Assembly (NCBI GenBank): GCA_964343195.1
Contig: CAYFIR010000024.1
Span: 1-58,468 of the forward strand
Direction: 5' to 3'
DNA from: CAYVAP01 sp964343195
GTDB lineage: Bacteria > Bacteroidota > Bacteroidia > J057
Length of the DNA stretch: 58,468 nucleotides
The position numbers were made by a program, and so were the translations under genes. Every line of letters begins with the position of its first letter. The stretch's first letter is position 1. Below the pieces are notes generated by a model. The model saw only the letters and a list, made by a program, of their open reading frames with translations. It searched no databases and had not been told where the DNA came from. This document shows, one piece after another, positions 9,501 to 16,750 of the stretch.

Positions 9501-9631
9501 TCGCCCGAGCTACTGCACGGGCGAGGGAAGAAGCTGAGCGAAAACTGCGTGAGGAAGCCGAGAACAAGCTCCAGGAAATGCGAAACCGCTTCGGGCTACC
9601 CGGCAAGAAGAAGGATGATGGGAATAATTGA
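6530..9631 (+). CDS. Large AsmA-like membrane-anchored protein
   Basis: A 1033-residue protein with one N-terminal membrane segment (residues 5-25) and a very long periplasmic beta-rich region, the layout of the AsmA/TamB-like superfamily. AsmA-like N-terminal sequence covers about 1-330, and an AsmA_2-type C-terminal domain lies at about 760-930 (LDGGLDATPML…FQIEDGFLIVSPIDFNIRN region). Family members are thought to move phospholipids between membranes or affect outer-membrane assembly. The last 95 residues (about 935-1033) are unusual: strongly charged, alanine/glutamate/lysine-rich and predicted helical, ending GKKKDDGNN. A proline/threonine/serine-rich linker occurs near 650-670. The gene is monocistronic as far as can be seen. 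Confidence 0.85.
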   Translation: MKKVIRYSLIAIGILILLLAIAPFLFKDKIQAIVQKEIDQTLTAEVYYGDIGLSFFRAFPNASVSIEDFGVVGKDKFQGDTLIAGRHFGLALDIWSVISGDEIKLKKVTLEDATINALVLEDGSANWDIMVSDSTGVEPQADTTATEEGNMVIALESYELKNVNLVYDDAPYLTYVEAKGLNHRGEGNFTSDTYELDTYTEAASFTTIYDGIAYLNKAKVEADFIAFITDRDTLGVALRENRLTVNDFTLGFDGQVDMVGDDIIMDLTYESQRSEFAQFMSLIPAVYAAELDGMKVDGSLVFNGFVKGLYNEATMPGFGLDLQVGNGKLQYPDLPESLRDIVLDLRINNPQGGPEMEEMEIDLRDFRASLAGDPLSARAKIKGLERMDITGNAKADLDLAKVMAMFPMEGTELRGQFKLDATAEGTYDEAAGTFPIVDAVMDLSNGYVKYDEYPAELTEFTFHGELKDADGALETAKLSIPQFHFLLDGEPLDGSLEVQDFNDPLYVLRADGQLDLAKLLQVYPIDSMEISGKLFVQDFETKGRYSDVEAERYDQLPTRGTITVENVTYQDYVNPYTKVSTGTATFDPNRLTLSGVKGEVAGSDFAIDGTLTDYLGYALLEGHTLGGNLDFRSNRFDLNPFMVEEGTTTSSGSASEPVAATEPPTEEVPMEAFPVPDDLDITLNADIGQVIYDNLSLDQLTGKIRIVDEEVDMEQLNFNMLGGQVAMSGLYNTRNLSEPQFNFFLNLNEVMVQNAFTSFVTLQAIAPALEKVKGRVNAELGLSGLLGPDMMPRLDILEGLGKFLMLDGGLDATPMLAAIQEKTKLRNFTPIDLKQIQGSFQIEDGFLIVSPIDFNIRNTTLTLSGRQSLAGALDYQVGIDAPSTAVDQAVVGTLANLTRTQLNASERVTLNLNVGGTYRQPTVSGAGGGSADQLKDQLTEEAEDKLENQLGVEVELDADSLKSQANEAIAQAKDSTAALIDSTKKQVQDSIARATARAREEAERKLREEAENKLQEMRNRFGLPGKKKDDGNN

Positions 9632-9675
9632 GTGAGGATATCGAAGTGAATGAGCAGAAGGTGTGGAAGGGAAGC

Positions 9676-9757
9676 AAGGTCTATAAGGGGAATAAGGTGT
9701 ATATGGGCAATATCGGCACCTTGGGTATTCGTACCAGCTTTATACGGCCTACACATC
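9676..9757 (+). repeat. Dispersed intergenic repeat A, copy 1
   Basis: Part of the 371-bp gap after the AsmA-like gene. It carries the block aggggaataaggtgtatat, then ggcaccttgg, attcgtacca and a degenerate tatac..cctacaca end. The same order of blocks recurs at 14843, 16651, 48978 and, inverted, at 43412. The family consensus has partly complementary ends (ggtgtatagggt / accctatacacc). Confidence 0.6.
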
Positions 9758-9816
9758 TAATGTCATTAAGCTACAGATTGTATATGTTGAAAACATGGAA
9801 TAAAAACCTGTTGGCT

Positions 9817-9930
9817 GTTCGATGACTCCGATCATCGAACCCGCTAACTGCGAGATTCCATCTCGCGAAGGCTGCCAATGCGGGAGCGGAGTCCCGCAGT
9901 TAGGACGAACCATGATCGGAGTCATGGTTC
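9817..9930. repeat. Cluster of four hairpins with a conserved loop
   Basis: Four adjacent stem-loops fill this stretch. H1 is gttcgatga/tcatcgaac (9817-9840), loop ctccga. H2 is gcgagat/atctcgc (9850-9866). H3 is tgcggga/tcccgca (9879-9898), loop gcggag. H4 is gaaccatga/tcatggttc (9907-9930), loop tcggag. The loops of H1, H3 and H4 are the same motif in either orientation (CTCCGA, CTCCGC and CTCCGA when read on the matching strand) although the stems differ. A further 9-bp pair, ctaactgcg (9844-9852) / cgcagttag (9895-9903), encloses H2 and competes with H3. There is no coding potential. Confidence 0.6.
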
Positions 9931-10002
9931 AGCCGGGACATTTGCCCGAATTTGACAAACGATTACCTGACTTAATGACATTGCCTACACACCCTATACC
10001 CT

Positions 10003-11418
10003 TCACAATTCCCCCAATTTCGAGATAAAATCAATCAGCAGGCGCACTCCATAGCCTGTGCCGCCTTTGGGGCGATAGCCCTGAGGGGCCTTCAGAAACG
10101 AAGGCGCCGCGATGTCCAGGTGCATCCATGGATAGTCGATGAAGTGTTGCAGGAACTTCCCGGCGGTGATACAGCCTGCCTCCGAAGGGCCAAGGTTCTT
10201 GATGTCAGCGATGTCGCTCTTGAGCATTTCGCCATACTCCTCCCACAGCGGCAACTGTACGACGCGTTCGTAGGTGGCCTCACCAGACTCGACGAGCTGT
10301 TTTTCCACCTCCGCCGATGCGGTGCTCATCAGCGCACTGCCCGGACTGCCAATGGCCACTACCTGTGCCCCTGTCAGGGTGGCAAGGTCTATCACCAATG
10401 AGGGCTTGTACTGCTTGGCATAGGCCAATGCGTCTGCCAGGATCATGCGCCCCTCTGCGTCGGTATTGAGAACCTCCACGGTGCTGTTGTCATACATCCT
10501 GATGACATCTCCGGGAGCGAAGGCGTTCAGGCCCGGACGGTTGTCCGTGGCGGGTACCAGTCCAACCACCCGTCGTGGGACATTGAGTTTCGCCAGGCCG
10601 CAAACGGTCCCTACTACCGCCGCTGCACCCGCCATGTCGGACTTCATGAAGTCCATCGAATTTGCAGTAGGCTTGAGACTGAGCCCACCCGTGTCATAGA
10701 CCACTCCTTTCCCTACCAGCACGATGGGATCGTCCTGCTCGGTACCCGCTGGCGCATGCTCCATGACGGTAAAGGTCGGCGGCTCCGGACTACCCAGGTT
10801 GACGGCAAGAAGCCCGCCCATTTTCAGCTCGGTGATTTTTGCCTTATCAAAGACTTCGACCCTAAATCCATAGGTCTTCCCACACTTGAACATACGTTGG
10901 CTAAACTCGGTAGCGGTCAGTGTATTGGGAGGCTCATTGACCAGGTCTCGGGCAATGTTGGTGGCCTCAGCACGGGATCGAGCCATTTCGATTCCCTCCA
11001 CACAATCATTTGCACCGATCAGATAAAGGTTTTGAGGAAATGCCTCTGGCACCTGGTTGAAGTAGGGGGTAAAACGGTACATGGACAGGTCTGCTGCTTC
11101 TGTAATGGCCTGCCAGCCGATCGAGTCTGTATCGCACCAAATGGCGAGAGACTTATATTGATACTCTCCGGCAAAAACCATCGCCTGATGGGTAAGCTTT
11201 CGCAGCTGTTCCAGGGAGGAACTCTCCCCCATTCCTAAGATCAGATAGGGCCGCCCTTCATGGTAAACCAAGGCTTTCTTGCCTTTCTCGGCCTGTTGTG
11301 ATTCAAAGGCTGGTAATCCAGCGGGTGTGGCTAGTAAATCTTGTGGCTGAAGAAAGACAGCAGTCAGGTCCGCAGAGAATGAGGATGGATTTTGTGGAAG
11401 GCCAGTAATTGTCAGCAT
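10003..11418 (-). CDS. pepA: Leucyl (cytosol) aminopeptidase, M17 family
   Basis: A 471-residue M17 metallo-aminopeptidase that removes N-terminal residues from peptides in the cytoplasm, active with two metal ions. The C-terminal catalytic domain (about 160-471) shows VGKGVVYDTGGLSLKP with the metal-binding Lys near 235 and Asp near 240, FMKSDMAGAAAV, and the signature NTDAEGRMILADAL near 317-330, which holds the metal ligands Asp and Glu. The N-terminal macro-like domain is divergent and somewhat short, as is common in Bacteroidota. It is divergent from rsmA with only 64 bp between the starts, so their promoters must overlap. It could equally be annotated as a generic M17 peptidase. Confidence 0.93.
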   Translation of the reverse strand: MLTITGLPQNPSSFSADLTAVFLQPQDLLATPAGLPAFESQQAEKGKKALVYHEGRPYLILGMGESSSLEQLRKLTHQAMVFAGEYQYKSLAIWCDTDSIGWQAITEAADLSMYRFTPYFNQVPEAFPQNLYLIGANDCVEGIEMARSRAEATNIARDLVNEPPNTLTATEFSQRMFKCGKTYGFRVEVFDKAKITELKMGGLLAVNLGSPEPPTFTVMEHAPAGTEQDDPIVLVGKGVVYDTGGLSLKPTANSMDFMKSDMAGAAAVVGTVCGLAKLNVPRRVVGLVPATDNRPGLNAFAPGDVIRMYDNSTVEVLNTDAEGRMILADALAYAKQYKPSLVIDLATLTGAQVVAIGSPGSALMSTASAEVEKQLVESGEATYERVVQLPLWEEYGEMLKSDIADIKNLGPSEAGCITAGKFLQHFIDYPWMHLDIAAPSFLKAPQGYRPKGGTGYGVRLLIDFISKLGEL

Positions 11419-11482
11419 ATGACCATATTTTTGCTCGGAAAGAATTCTGGGGTACTTTCCAGCTCAAATTAAGAAAAATCGA

Positions 11483-12238
11483 ATGGCCAAACTCAGGCCC
11501 AAAAAACATCTCGGCCAGCATTTTCTCCACGATGGAGCCGCCGCCCAGCGGATCGTCGGGGCCCTGCAGGCTGATCAGCAGGCCACCGTCGTCGAAATCG
11601 GGCCAGGGGAAGGGGTATTGACTCGCTACCTGTTTGAACGATTCGAGAATTTCACCGCCGTAGAGGTGGACCCCGAGGCGGTCATGTTCCTGAAGCACAA
11701 CCTGAGCCATGACCTGCGCATCGTGCACCGGGACGTATTGCAGTGGGAACCCGAACAAGAGCTTGGAGATGAAATACACTTCATCGGGAACCTCCCCTAC
11801 AACATCAGTTCGCCGTTTTTCTTCAAACTATTGGAGAATCGAGAGAAAGTGAAGGAGGGGGTATTCATGATCCAGAAGGAAGTCGCCGACCGGATCTGTG
11901 CCGGACCGGGTAGCAAAACCTATGGCATCCTGAGCGTGCTATTGGGGACCTACTTTGACCTCAGCTACGAATTTTCCGTTCCCCCCGGGGCCTTTCGTCC
12001 CCCCCCCAAAGTGATGAGCGGAGTGATCCACCTGCTAGCCAAAGACCCTACTCCAGATGTACCATTTGAGGAGCTGCGAAAAATCGTCAAGGCTGCTTTC
12101 GGGCAGCGACGAAAGACCCTTCGCAATGCCCTCAAGAGCCTCGACATACCCTGGGAGCAGCTACCGGAAGACTGGCCGACCAGGCGGGCCGAACAGATGC
12201 CAGTTGAAGCTTTCTGGCAGTTGCTGAAGCACCGTTAG
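11483..12238 (+). CDS. rsmA: 16S rRNA (adenine1518/1519-N6)-dimethyltransferase
   Basis: A 251-residue RsmA/KsgA methyltransferase that dimethylates two adjacent adenines in the 3' terminal hairpin of 16S rRNA during small-subunit maturation, using S-adenosylmethionine. The N-terminus KKHLGQHFLHD is diagnostic, motif I is VEIGPGEGVLT (37-47), and motif IV is NLPYNISSPFFF (about 102-113). The start at 11483 fits the family, since the protein begins MAKLRPKKHLGQ; an upstream out-of-frame ATG at 11409 is not used. The moxR-like gene follows 70 bp downstream in the same direction and may be cotranscribed. Confidence 0.96.
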   Translation: MAKLRPKKHLGQHFLHDGAAAQRIVGALQADQQATVVEIGPGEGVLTRYLFERFENFTAVEVDPEAVMFLKHNLSHDLRIVHRDVLQWEPEQELGDEIHFIGNLPYNISSPFFFKLLENREKVKEGVFMIQKEVADRICAGPGSKTYGILSVLLGTYFDLSYEFSVPPGAFRPPPKVMSGVIHLLAKDPTPDVPFEELRKIVKAAFGQRRKTLRNALKSLDIPWEQLPEDWPTRRAEQMPVEAFWQLLKHR

Positions 12239-12308
12239 TTGACTTTTGTGAAAAGTATTGGATTTTTGTAACTCGACATCCTCATAAGCCGATTTAACTC
12301 TCATCTGA

Positions 12309-13304
12309 ATGGATACAGCACCTGAAAACTCCTCGCAGGAGTGGACACCAGGCGAAGAATTTACCAGCTTCAGCCAGACTGTTAACAGACTCAAAGCAGA
12401 AATTGCCAAAGTCATGGTCGGTCAGGAAGAAATGATCGACCTGATGATCACAGCCCTGTTTGCCAATGGTCACGTCCTCGTTGAGGGGGTGCCGGGTGTA
12501 GCCAAGACCCTGGCAGCCAAAACCCTGGCAAAATGCCTGGAACTTCAATTTTCCCGATTGCAGTTCACCCCGGACCTGATGCCCTCCGACGTATTGGGAA
12601 CTTCGGTGTTTAACGCCAAGACGACAGACTTTGAGTTCCGCCATGGGCCGGTATTCGCACAGGTCCTACTGGTCGATGAGATAAACCGCGCACCTGCCAA
12701 AACCCAGGCAGCGATGTTTGAGGTGATGGAGGAGCAACAGGTGACGGTGGATGGGACAACCTATTCGCTGGAGAGTCCCTTTATGGTAATTGCCACTCAA
12801 AACCCCATTGAACAGGAGGGAACCTATCGCTTGCCAGAAGCACAGCTGGACCGATTCCTCTTCAAAATAGAAGTGGGCTATCCCTCACTGGAAGAAGAAC
12901 TGGATGTACTGACAAAACAGCAAAACAGATCCGGCTACCACGATTTGAGTGGACTCATGGCAGTGCTGATGGCTGAGGAAATCATCCATTACCGGAGCCT
13001 GATGCATAAAGTCCGGATAGAGCCTGCCATTCTGAAATATGTGGTTGAGGTAGTACAGGCTACTCGCAGCAGCCGGGAGATATACCTTGGGGCATCTCCC
13101 CGTGCATCGCTAAGCCTAATGAGTGGCGCAAGGGTAATTGCTGCGATGGCCGGCAGAAATTTTGTTACGCCAGAGGATGTAAAGGAGCTGGTAGTCCCGG
13201 TACTGGGGCACCGGGTGATCCTTACTCCGGAGCGGGAAATGGAGGGGGCTACCCCTGCTGAGGTGATTCGCCGTTTGGTCGACACCGTAGAAGTACCGAG
13301 GTAA
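12309..13304 (+). CDS. MoxR-family AAA+ ATPase
   Basis: A 331-residue AAA+ ATPase of the MoxR group, chaperone-like proteins that mature or insert metal cofactors into partner complexes. Walker A is GVPGVAKT (60-67), Walker B is LVDEINRAPAKTQ (121-133), sensor 1 lies in the ATQNPIEQEGTY block, followed by the C-terminal lid domain to 331. MoxR genes are usually followed by a DUF58 gene and von Willebrand factor A genes. Here none is present and the next gene is purK, so the partner must be encoded elsewhere. The stop codon is followed at once by a hairpin that reads as a terminator only on the opposite strand. Confidence 0.93.
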   Translation: MDTAPENSSQEWTPGEEFTSFSQTVNRLKAEIAKVMVGQEEMIDLMITALFANGHVLVEGVPGVAKTLAAKTLAKCLELQFSRLQFTPDLMPSDVLGTSVFNAKTTDFEFRHGPVFAQVLLVDEINRAPAKTQAAMFEVMEEQQVTVDGTTYSLESPFMVIATQNPIEQEGTYRLPEAQLDRFLFKIEVGYPSLEEELDVLTKQQNRSGYHDLSGLMAVLMAEEIIHYRSLMHKVRIEPAILKYVVEVVQATRSSREIYLGASPRASLSLMSGARVIAAMAGRNFVTPEDVKELVVPVLGHRVILTPEREMEGATPAEVIRRLVDTVEVPR

Positions 13305-13305
13305 C

Positions 13306-13348
13306 AAAAAAAAACAGGCCCGAAAACCCGAGCGGGTAGTGGACCTGT
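13306..13348 (-). terminator. Minus-strand intrinsic terminator
   Basis: On the minus strand acaggtcc (13348-13341) pairs with gggcctgt (13321-13314), including one G-U pair, with a further acccg/cgggt pairing inside. It is followed by nine T residues (plus-strand A-run 13306-13314). On the plus strand there is no T-run after the hairpin, so it is unlikely to serve moxR. No minus-strand gene precedes it apart from the proposed small RNA. Confidence 0.55.
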
Positions 13349-13482
13349 CAAACCCCTGTCATGAAAAAAACCTACAAATCAATGTGCCAATTCAGCACGA
13401 CCAATTATGTTGGCTATCTACATTACTAACTACTAATCAGTGCTAGTTTTGTTTGGGATGGTTCTAAATAACTTTCCCTTTT
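13306..13482 (-). ncRNA. Candidate small RNA between moxR and purK
   Basis: The 375-bp gap has no ORF of note. On the minus strand a TACCTTTG box (13496-13489), with TTG 20 bases upstream (13519-13517), would start a transcript near 13482. That transcript ends at the intrinsic terminator at 13306-13348, giving about 175 nt. The inferred RNA contains several short hairpins, such as tgtgccaattcagcaca-like pairing near 13383-13400. It was not matched to any RNA family; 6S RNA was considered but not supported. Confidence 0.3.
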
Positions 13483-13505
13483 CAACTACAAAGGTAGTAT
13501 CTTTG
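13473..13505 (+). promoter_or_regulatory. Candidate promoter region upstream of purK, divergent with a minus-strand box
   Basis: TATCTTTG (13498-13505) is a perfect TAnnTTTG -7 box on the plus strand; the best -33 candidate is TTTC (13473-13476) at a spacing of 21. It nearly abuts a minus-strand TACCTTTG box (13496-13489), giving the near-palindrome caaaggtagtatctttg. The distance to purK is long, about 175 bp. Confidence 0.35.
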
Positions 13506-13519
13506 GGGTTATTAAGCAA
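13489..13519 (-). promoter_or_regulatory. Candidate promoter of the minus-strand small RNA
   Basis: The -7 box TACCTTTG (13496-13489) matches TAnnTTTG exactly. A TTG (13519-13517) lies 20 bases upstream on the minus strand. It points toward the terminator at 13306-13348. Confidence 0.4.
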
Positions 13520-13679
13520 CTGATTGACTTATAAATACGCTAGATCTTTCTCGATGTTTTATTCCAGTATTAATTTTTTCTGATTTTTTCCCCATAATAG
13601 CCACCATTCGCCCATTTAAACGATTGTGGGAATTTTCAAGGAACTTTGAACTCAACCTACAGATATAGAACAACCAGAT

Positions 13680-14840
13680 ATGTCAACGAGCCAACAAAGG
13701 GAGCAAAAAGCAGTAAATGAAGTCAAATTGGGGATCGTGGGAGGCGGTCAGTTGGGTCGCATGCTCATTCAGGCTGCACTTGATCTGAGCTTACACATTG
13801 AAGTATTGGATCCATCTGCAGAGGCACCGTGTAAGCCGTATGCTCATCGCTTTACCCAGGGCTCGTTGGTTGACTATGATACGGTCTATGATTTTGGCAA
13901 AGACCTGGACCAGTTGACCGTGGAAATTGAAAATGTAAATACCGAGGCACTTGAGGCCCTGCAAAAGGAAGGAAAAACGGTTTATCCCGATCCGAAAACC
14001 CTGCGCCTCATCCAGGATAAAAGGCTACAGAAACAGTTCTTCGAGCAACACAATCTACCAACTTCTCCCTTTCGCCTCGTAGAAAATCAGGCAGCAGTTA
14101 TCGCGGCAAAAGACATGCTGCCTGCCGTTCACAAGCTGGGCAAGGCAGGCTACGACGGCCGCGGGGTGCAGATTCTCCGAAATGAATCAGATTTGGAAAA
14201 GGCTTTCGATGAGCCGGGTTTGCTGGAAGAACTGGTGCCATTCGACAAGGAGTTGGCCGTACTCGTGGCCCGTAATCCACAGGGCGAAACGGTGATGTAC
14301 CCCGTCGTAGAGATGGTCTTCCATCCCGAGCACAATCTGGTGGAGTATCTCTTTGCCCCGGCTGAAATCACGGCTGAGGTATCCGAGCAGGCCAAAGAGC
14401 TGGCACGGCAAGTCGTGACCCACATGGAGTACGTAGGACTCATGGCGGTCGAGATGTTTCTCACCGATGGAAAATTGCTCATCAACGAAGTCGCTCCCCG
14501 CCCCCACAACTCTGGCCACCACACCATCAAGGCCTGTTATACCTCGCAATATGAGCAACACCTGCGCGCGATACTAGGCCTGCCACTTGGCAGCCCCGAT
14601 CAGATGACGCCCGCTGCCATGGTCAACCTCCTCGGTGAGTCAGGCCATCAGGGGCCTACTACCTATGAAGGTCTGGATGAGGCCATGCGCCTGAGCGGGG
14701 TCTATCCGCACGTGTATGGCAAGGCTGAGACCCGCCCTTTCCGGAAAATGGGCCACGTCACCCTGCTGGCTGAGGATTTGGCCTCGCTCAAGGAGAAAGC
14801 TGTTAAAGTGAAGGAAACCATCAGGGTGGTGAGCCGGTAG
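13680..14840 (+). CDS. purK: 5-(carboxyamino)imidazole ribonucleotide synthase
   Basis: A 386-residue ATP-grasp enzyme of purine synthesis that carboxylates aminoimidazole ribonucleotide with bicarbonate and ATP. The N-terminal dinucleotide-like loop LGIVGGGQLGRM (residues 18-29), the ATP-grasp core (about 115-300, with KLGKAGYDGRGVQ), and the metal-site segment INEVAPRPHNSGHHT identify PurK rather than its relative PurT. The chosen ATG adds about 16 residues before the first strand; the next in-frame ATG falls inside the GGGQLGRM loop. purE is not adjacent, so the pathway partner lies outside the window. Repeat A follows the stop. Confidence 0.95.
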   Translation: MSTSQQREQKAVNEVKLGIVGGGQLGRMLIQAALDLSLHIEVLDPSAEAPCKPYAHRFTQGSLVDYDTVYDFGKDLDQLTVEIENVNTEALEALQKEGKTVYPDPKTLRLIQDKRLQKQFFEQHNLPTSPFRLVENQAAVIAAKDMLPAVHKLGKAGYDGRGVQILRNESDLEKAFDEPGLLEELVPFDKELAVLVARNPQGETVMYPVVEMVFHPEHNLVEYLFAPAEITAEVSEQAKELARQVVTHMEYVGLMAVEMFLTDGKLLINEVAPRPHNSGHHTIKACYTSQYEQHLRAILGLPLGSPDQMTPAAMVNLLGESGHQGPTTYEGLDEAMRLSGVYPHVYGKAETRPFRKMGHVTLLAEDLASLKEKAVKVKETIRVVSR

Positions 14841-14842
14841 GA

Positions 14843-14942
14843 GAGTAGGGGAAATAAGGGGTATATAGGCACCCAGTGAAGTTTGGCTATTCGTATCAAC
14901 CCTATACACCCTATACCCTCTATACCCTCTATACCCCCAAAC
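14843..14942 (+). repeat. Dispersed intergenic repeat A, copy 2
   Basis: It fills the space between the convergent purK and exonuclease genes. Blocks in order are aggggaaataaggggtatat, aggcaccca, ttcgtatcaa and accctatacaccctatacc, the last extended by three more ctatacc units, a short tandem expansion. It might also act as a bidirectional transcription stop. Confidence 0.6.
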
Positions 14943-14946
14943 TCTC

Positions 14947-15666
14947 CTACTCTTCCACAATCAGCGGCTGTCGTGACATGCGCAGGAGCACCTGTGCTGT
15001 CGCCTTCACATCCTGTTCACAGTAGCGCATGATGCGGTCATAATCTTTTTCTTCCCAGAACACCCGCCCTACCTGGCTACCGTCAATGTCGTCCTTGGGA
15101 GAGGGTACCCCCAAAATGGCCGTCAGCAGTTCCAGGCTGGTGTAAGCCTTGTAGTCGCCAAATTTCCACAGCTCCATGGTGTCCAGCAGGTTAACCTCCC
15201 AGGGCTTTTTCCCCTGAATCTGTAAAGCATGTGGGAGTTCGAGGCCATGCACCATGTAGCGTCTGCCCAGATAGGGATAGTCAAACTCCTTCCCATTGTG
15301 GGCACACAGCTGAAAATCGGATCCGAATTTCTTGTGAAACTGGTCCATCGTGGGCCCGAAATCAGCCAGGATTTGGTGCTCATCTTCTCCATAGAAAGAC
15401 TTCATGGTCAGATGAGGCCCTGACTCGTCAAACCGCAGGTAGCCGCAGGAAATGCAGACGACCCGCCCAAATTCGGCGTGAATAGCAGCTCGCTGAGGAA
15501 AAATCTCAGAAGCAGGAGTATCCTCGGGAAAGTCCCGTGCATAACGCCGGGCCTTCTTGTCCCAAAGCGGCTTGAGGTTTTCGGGCAGGTCTTCGTAAGT
15601 TGGAACTATAGAGGCTGTCTCGATGTCGAGAAACAGAATATTGGATAGCTTTTTTGGAGAAAACAT
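14947..15666 (-). CDS. Predicted DEDD-type 3'-5' exonuclease (PolB-like)
   Basis: A 239-residue stand-alone exonuclease domain of the ribonuclease H-like fold, related to the proofreading domain of family B polymerases. The ExoI motif is LFLDIET with Asp14 and Glu16; a later CAHNGKEFDYPYL block supplies the second Asp; the YCEQDVKAT segment near the C-terminus supplies the last acidic residue. It is expected to degrade DNA or RNA from the 3' end with two metal ions; the biological substrate is unknown. Such single-domain proteins are widespread in Bacteroidota. It is convergent with purK. A 340-bp repeat-filled gap lies upstream. Confidence 0.88.
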   Translation of the reverse strand: MFSPKKLSNILFLDIETASIVPTYEDLPENLKPLWDKKARRYARDFPEDTPASEIFPQRAAIHAEFGRVVCISCGYLRFDESGPHLTMKSFYGEDEHQILADFGPTMDQFHKKFGSDFQLCAHNGKEFDYPYLGRRYMVHGLELPHALQIQGKKPWEVNLLDTMELWKFGDYKAYTSLELLTAILGVPSPKDDIDGSQVGRVFWEEKDYDRIMRYCEQDVKATAQVLLRMSRQPLIVEE

Positions 15667-15770
15667 AGGACAGGAGTTGTAGCAGCAGAAAAACCCGTTT
15701 GGCCTCTGCCCGATGACTAGAAATTGAAATTAGTCATTTTTGTCAGAATGGAAAATGGGCTGATACGAGA

Positions 15771-15968
15771 GGGTACAATTCGAAATGTCGCTTAACCACG
15801 AAGATCTCGAAGAAGGTCTCAAAGTTCACAAAGTCTTTTTTCTTTGTGTTACTTCAACTACGCTTAGAACAGGCCTTTGAAACCTCCTTCCGATGAACCG
15901 GAATCCATGATTGGTATCCTTTGAGGTAGAAAGGAAGACACTAAGCGGATGCGACAAAATGAAATGCA
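15771..15968 (+). repeat. Dispersed intergenic repeat B, copy 1
   Basis: A copy of about 198 bp filling the gap between the exonuclease and thioesterase genes. Its left end (gggtacaattcgaaatgtcg onward, 15771-15823) and right end (tcctttgaggta to gaaatgcac, 15917-15969) match the ends of the copy at 36600-36758 in inverted orientation, with one and about three mismatches respectively. Inside is a hairpin module, ttccgatgaaccggaa (15888-15903). No protein is encoded. Confidence 0.7.
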
Positions 15969-16006
15969 CCCATGCGAGACCTTGGAGGGTCAGATCAAAC
16001 CTGGTT

Positions 16007-16549
16007 TCACTTGGTGGAGCGAAACAACTCCTTGAGGTTGCTGGCTTCACTGGGGTCAATCCTTCCAGCGAGCAGGAGTCGCATTTCGCGGCGCTTGCCT
16101 GCGGATTCAAAATCTCGCTTTTCTACTTCGGTTTCAGGGATGACGGGCGTTACAGGGATAGGGCGACCGGATTGATCGACTGCAACGAAGGTATAATAAG
16201 CCGTGTTGGAGTCTTTGCGTTCGCCAGTCGCCAGGCTCTCGATCTGCACATCGATGCGAATTTCCAGTGACGAAGTGAATGTCCTCGTCACCCTCGCCTC
16301 CAGGATCACAATAGATCCCAGCGGAATGGGATTTTTAAATTCTACGAAGTCCACTGCGACAGTCACCACAGTCCGGTTGGTGGCCCGCTGCGCAGAAATC
16401 GCTGCGATGACGTCCATCCAGTGCAGCAACTTGCCCCCCATCAGGTTGTTGAGGTTGTTGGTGTCATTGGGAAGAACGAGCTCGGTCTTGAGGGTATAGG
16501 TATCAGAAACTTTCTTGGTGGCCATATCTGGGTGTTGAAATGTGGACAA
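16007..16549 (-). CDS. Hotdog-fold acyl-CoA thioesterase
   Basis: A 180-residue protein of the YciA/cytosolic acyl-CoA hydrolase group, which splits acyl-CoA to free acid and CoA. The hotdog signature NNLMGGKLLHWMDVIAAISAQR-type block (residues 33-54) contains the conserved Asn and catalytic-type Asp46, and VDFVEFKNPIPLGS is the second family block. The C-terminal extension ends in a charged helix. The first ATG is used here, but the ATG nine codons in (16525), giving MATKKVSDTY, is equally possible. Acyl-chain specificity cannot be read from sequence. Repeats flank the gene on both sides. Confidence 0.88.
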   Translation of the reverse strand: MSTFQHPDMATKKVSDTYTLKTELVLPNDTNNLNNLMGGKLLHWMDVIAAISAQRATNRTVVTVAVDFVEFKNPIPLGSIVILEARVTRTFTSSLEIRIDVQIESLATGERKDSNTAYYTFVAVDQSGRPIPVTPVIPETEVEKRDFESAGKRREMRLLLAGRIDPSEASNLKELFRSTK

Positions 16550-16650
16550 GTAGGACTTAATCGCCCTGCGAATTTAGCGTTATCTTTATCGAAATACAGG
16601 CTAAGCACTGCTTACGTCATGGTTTAACCCTGAAGATATCTTTGTGAGTC

Positions 16651-16735
16651 AAGGTGTATAAGGGAAATAAGGTGTATATGGGAAATATAGGCACCTTGGT
16701 TAATCGCATCAACTTTATCCCCCCTACCTATCATA
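16651..16735 (+). repeat. Dispersed intergenic repeat A, copy 3
   Basis: Blocks aaggtgtataagggaaataa, then aggtgtatatgggaaatata, ggcaccttgg, aatcgcatcaac and tatcccccctacc. The first two blocks are a direct duplication of the left module. It ends 16 bp before the thyA start codon, so it forms most of the thyA leader. Confidence 0.65.
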
Positions 16736-16750
16736 CTCATACTTAGCACC

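Noticed and set aside
9817..9930. CRISPR array
   Set aside because: The hairpins are not direct repeats with regular spacers; stems differ and no cas genes exist in the window.
13305..13350. Terminator of moxR
   Set aside because: The T-run lies on the wrong side for the plus strand; the hairpin works as a terminator only on the minus strand.
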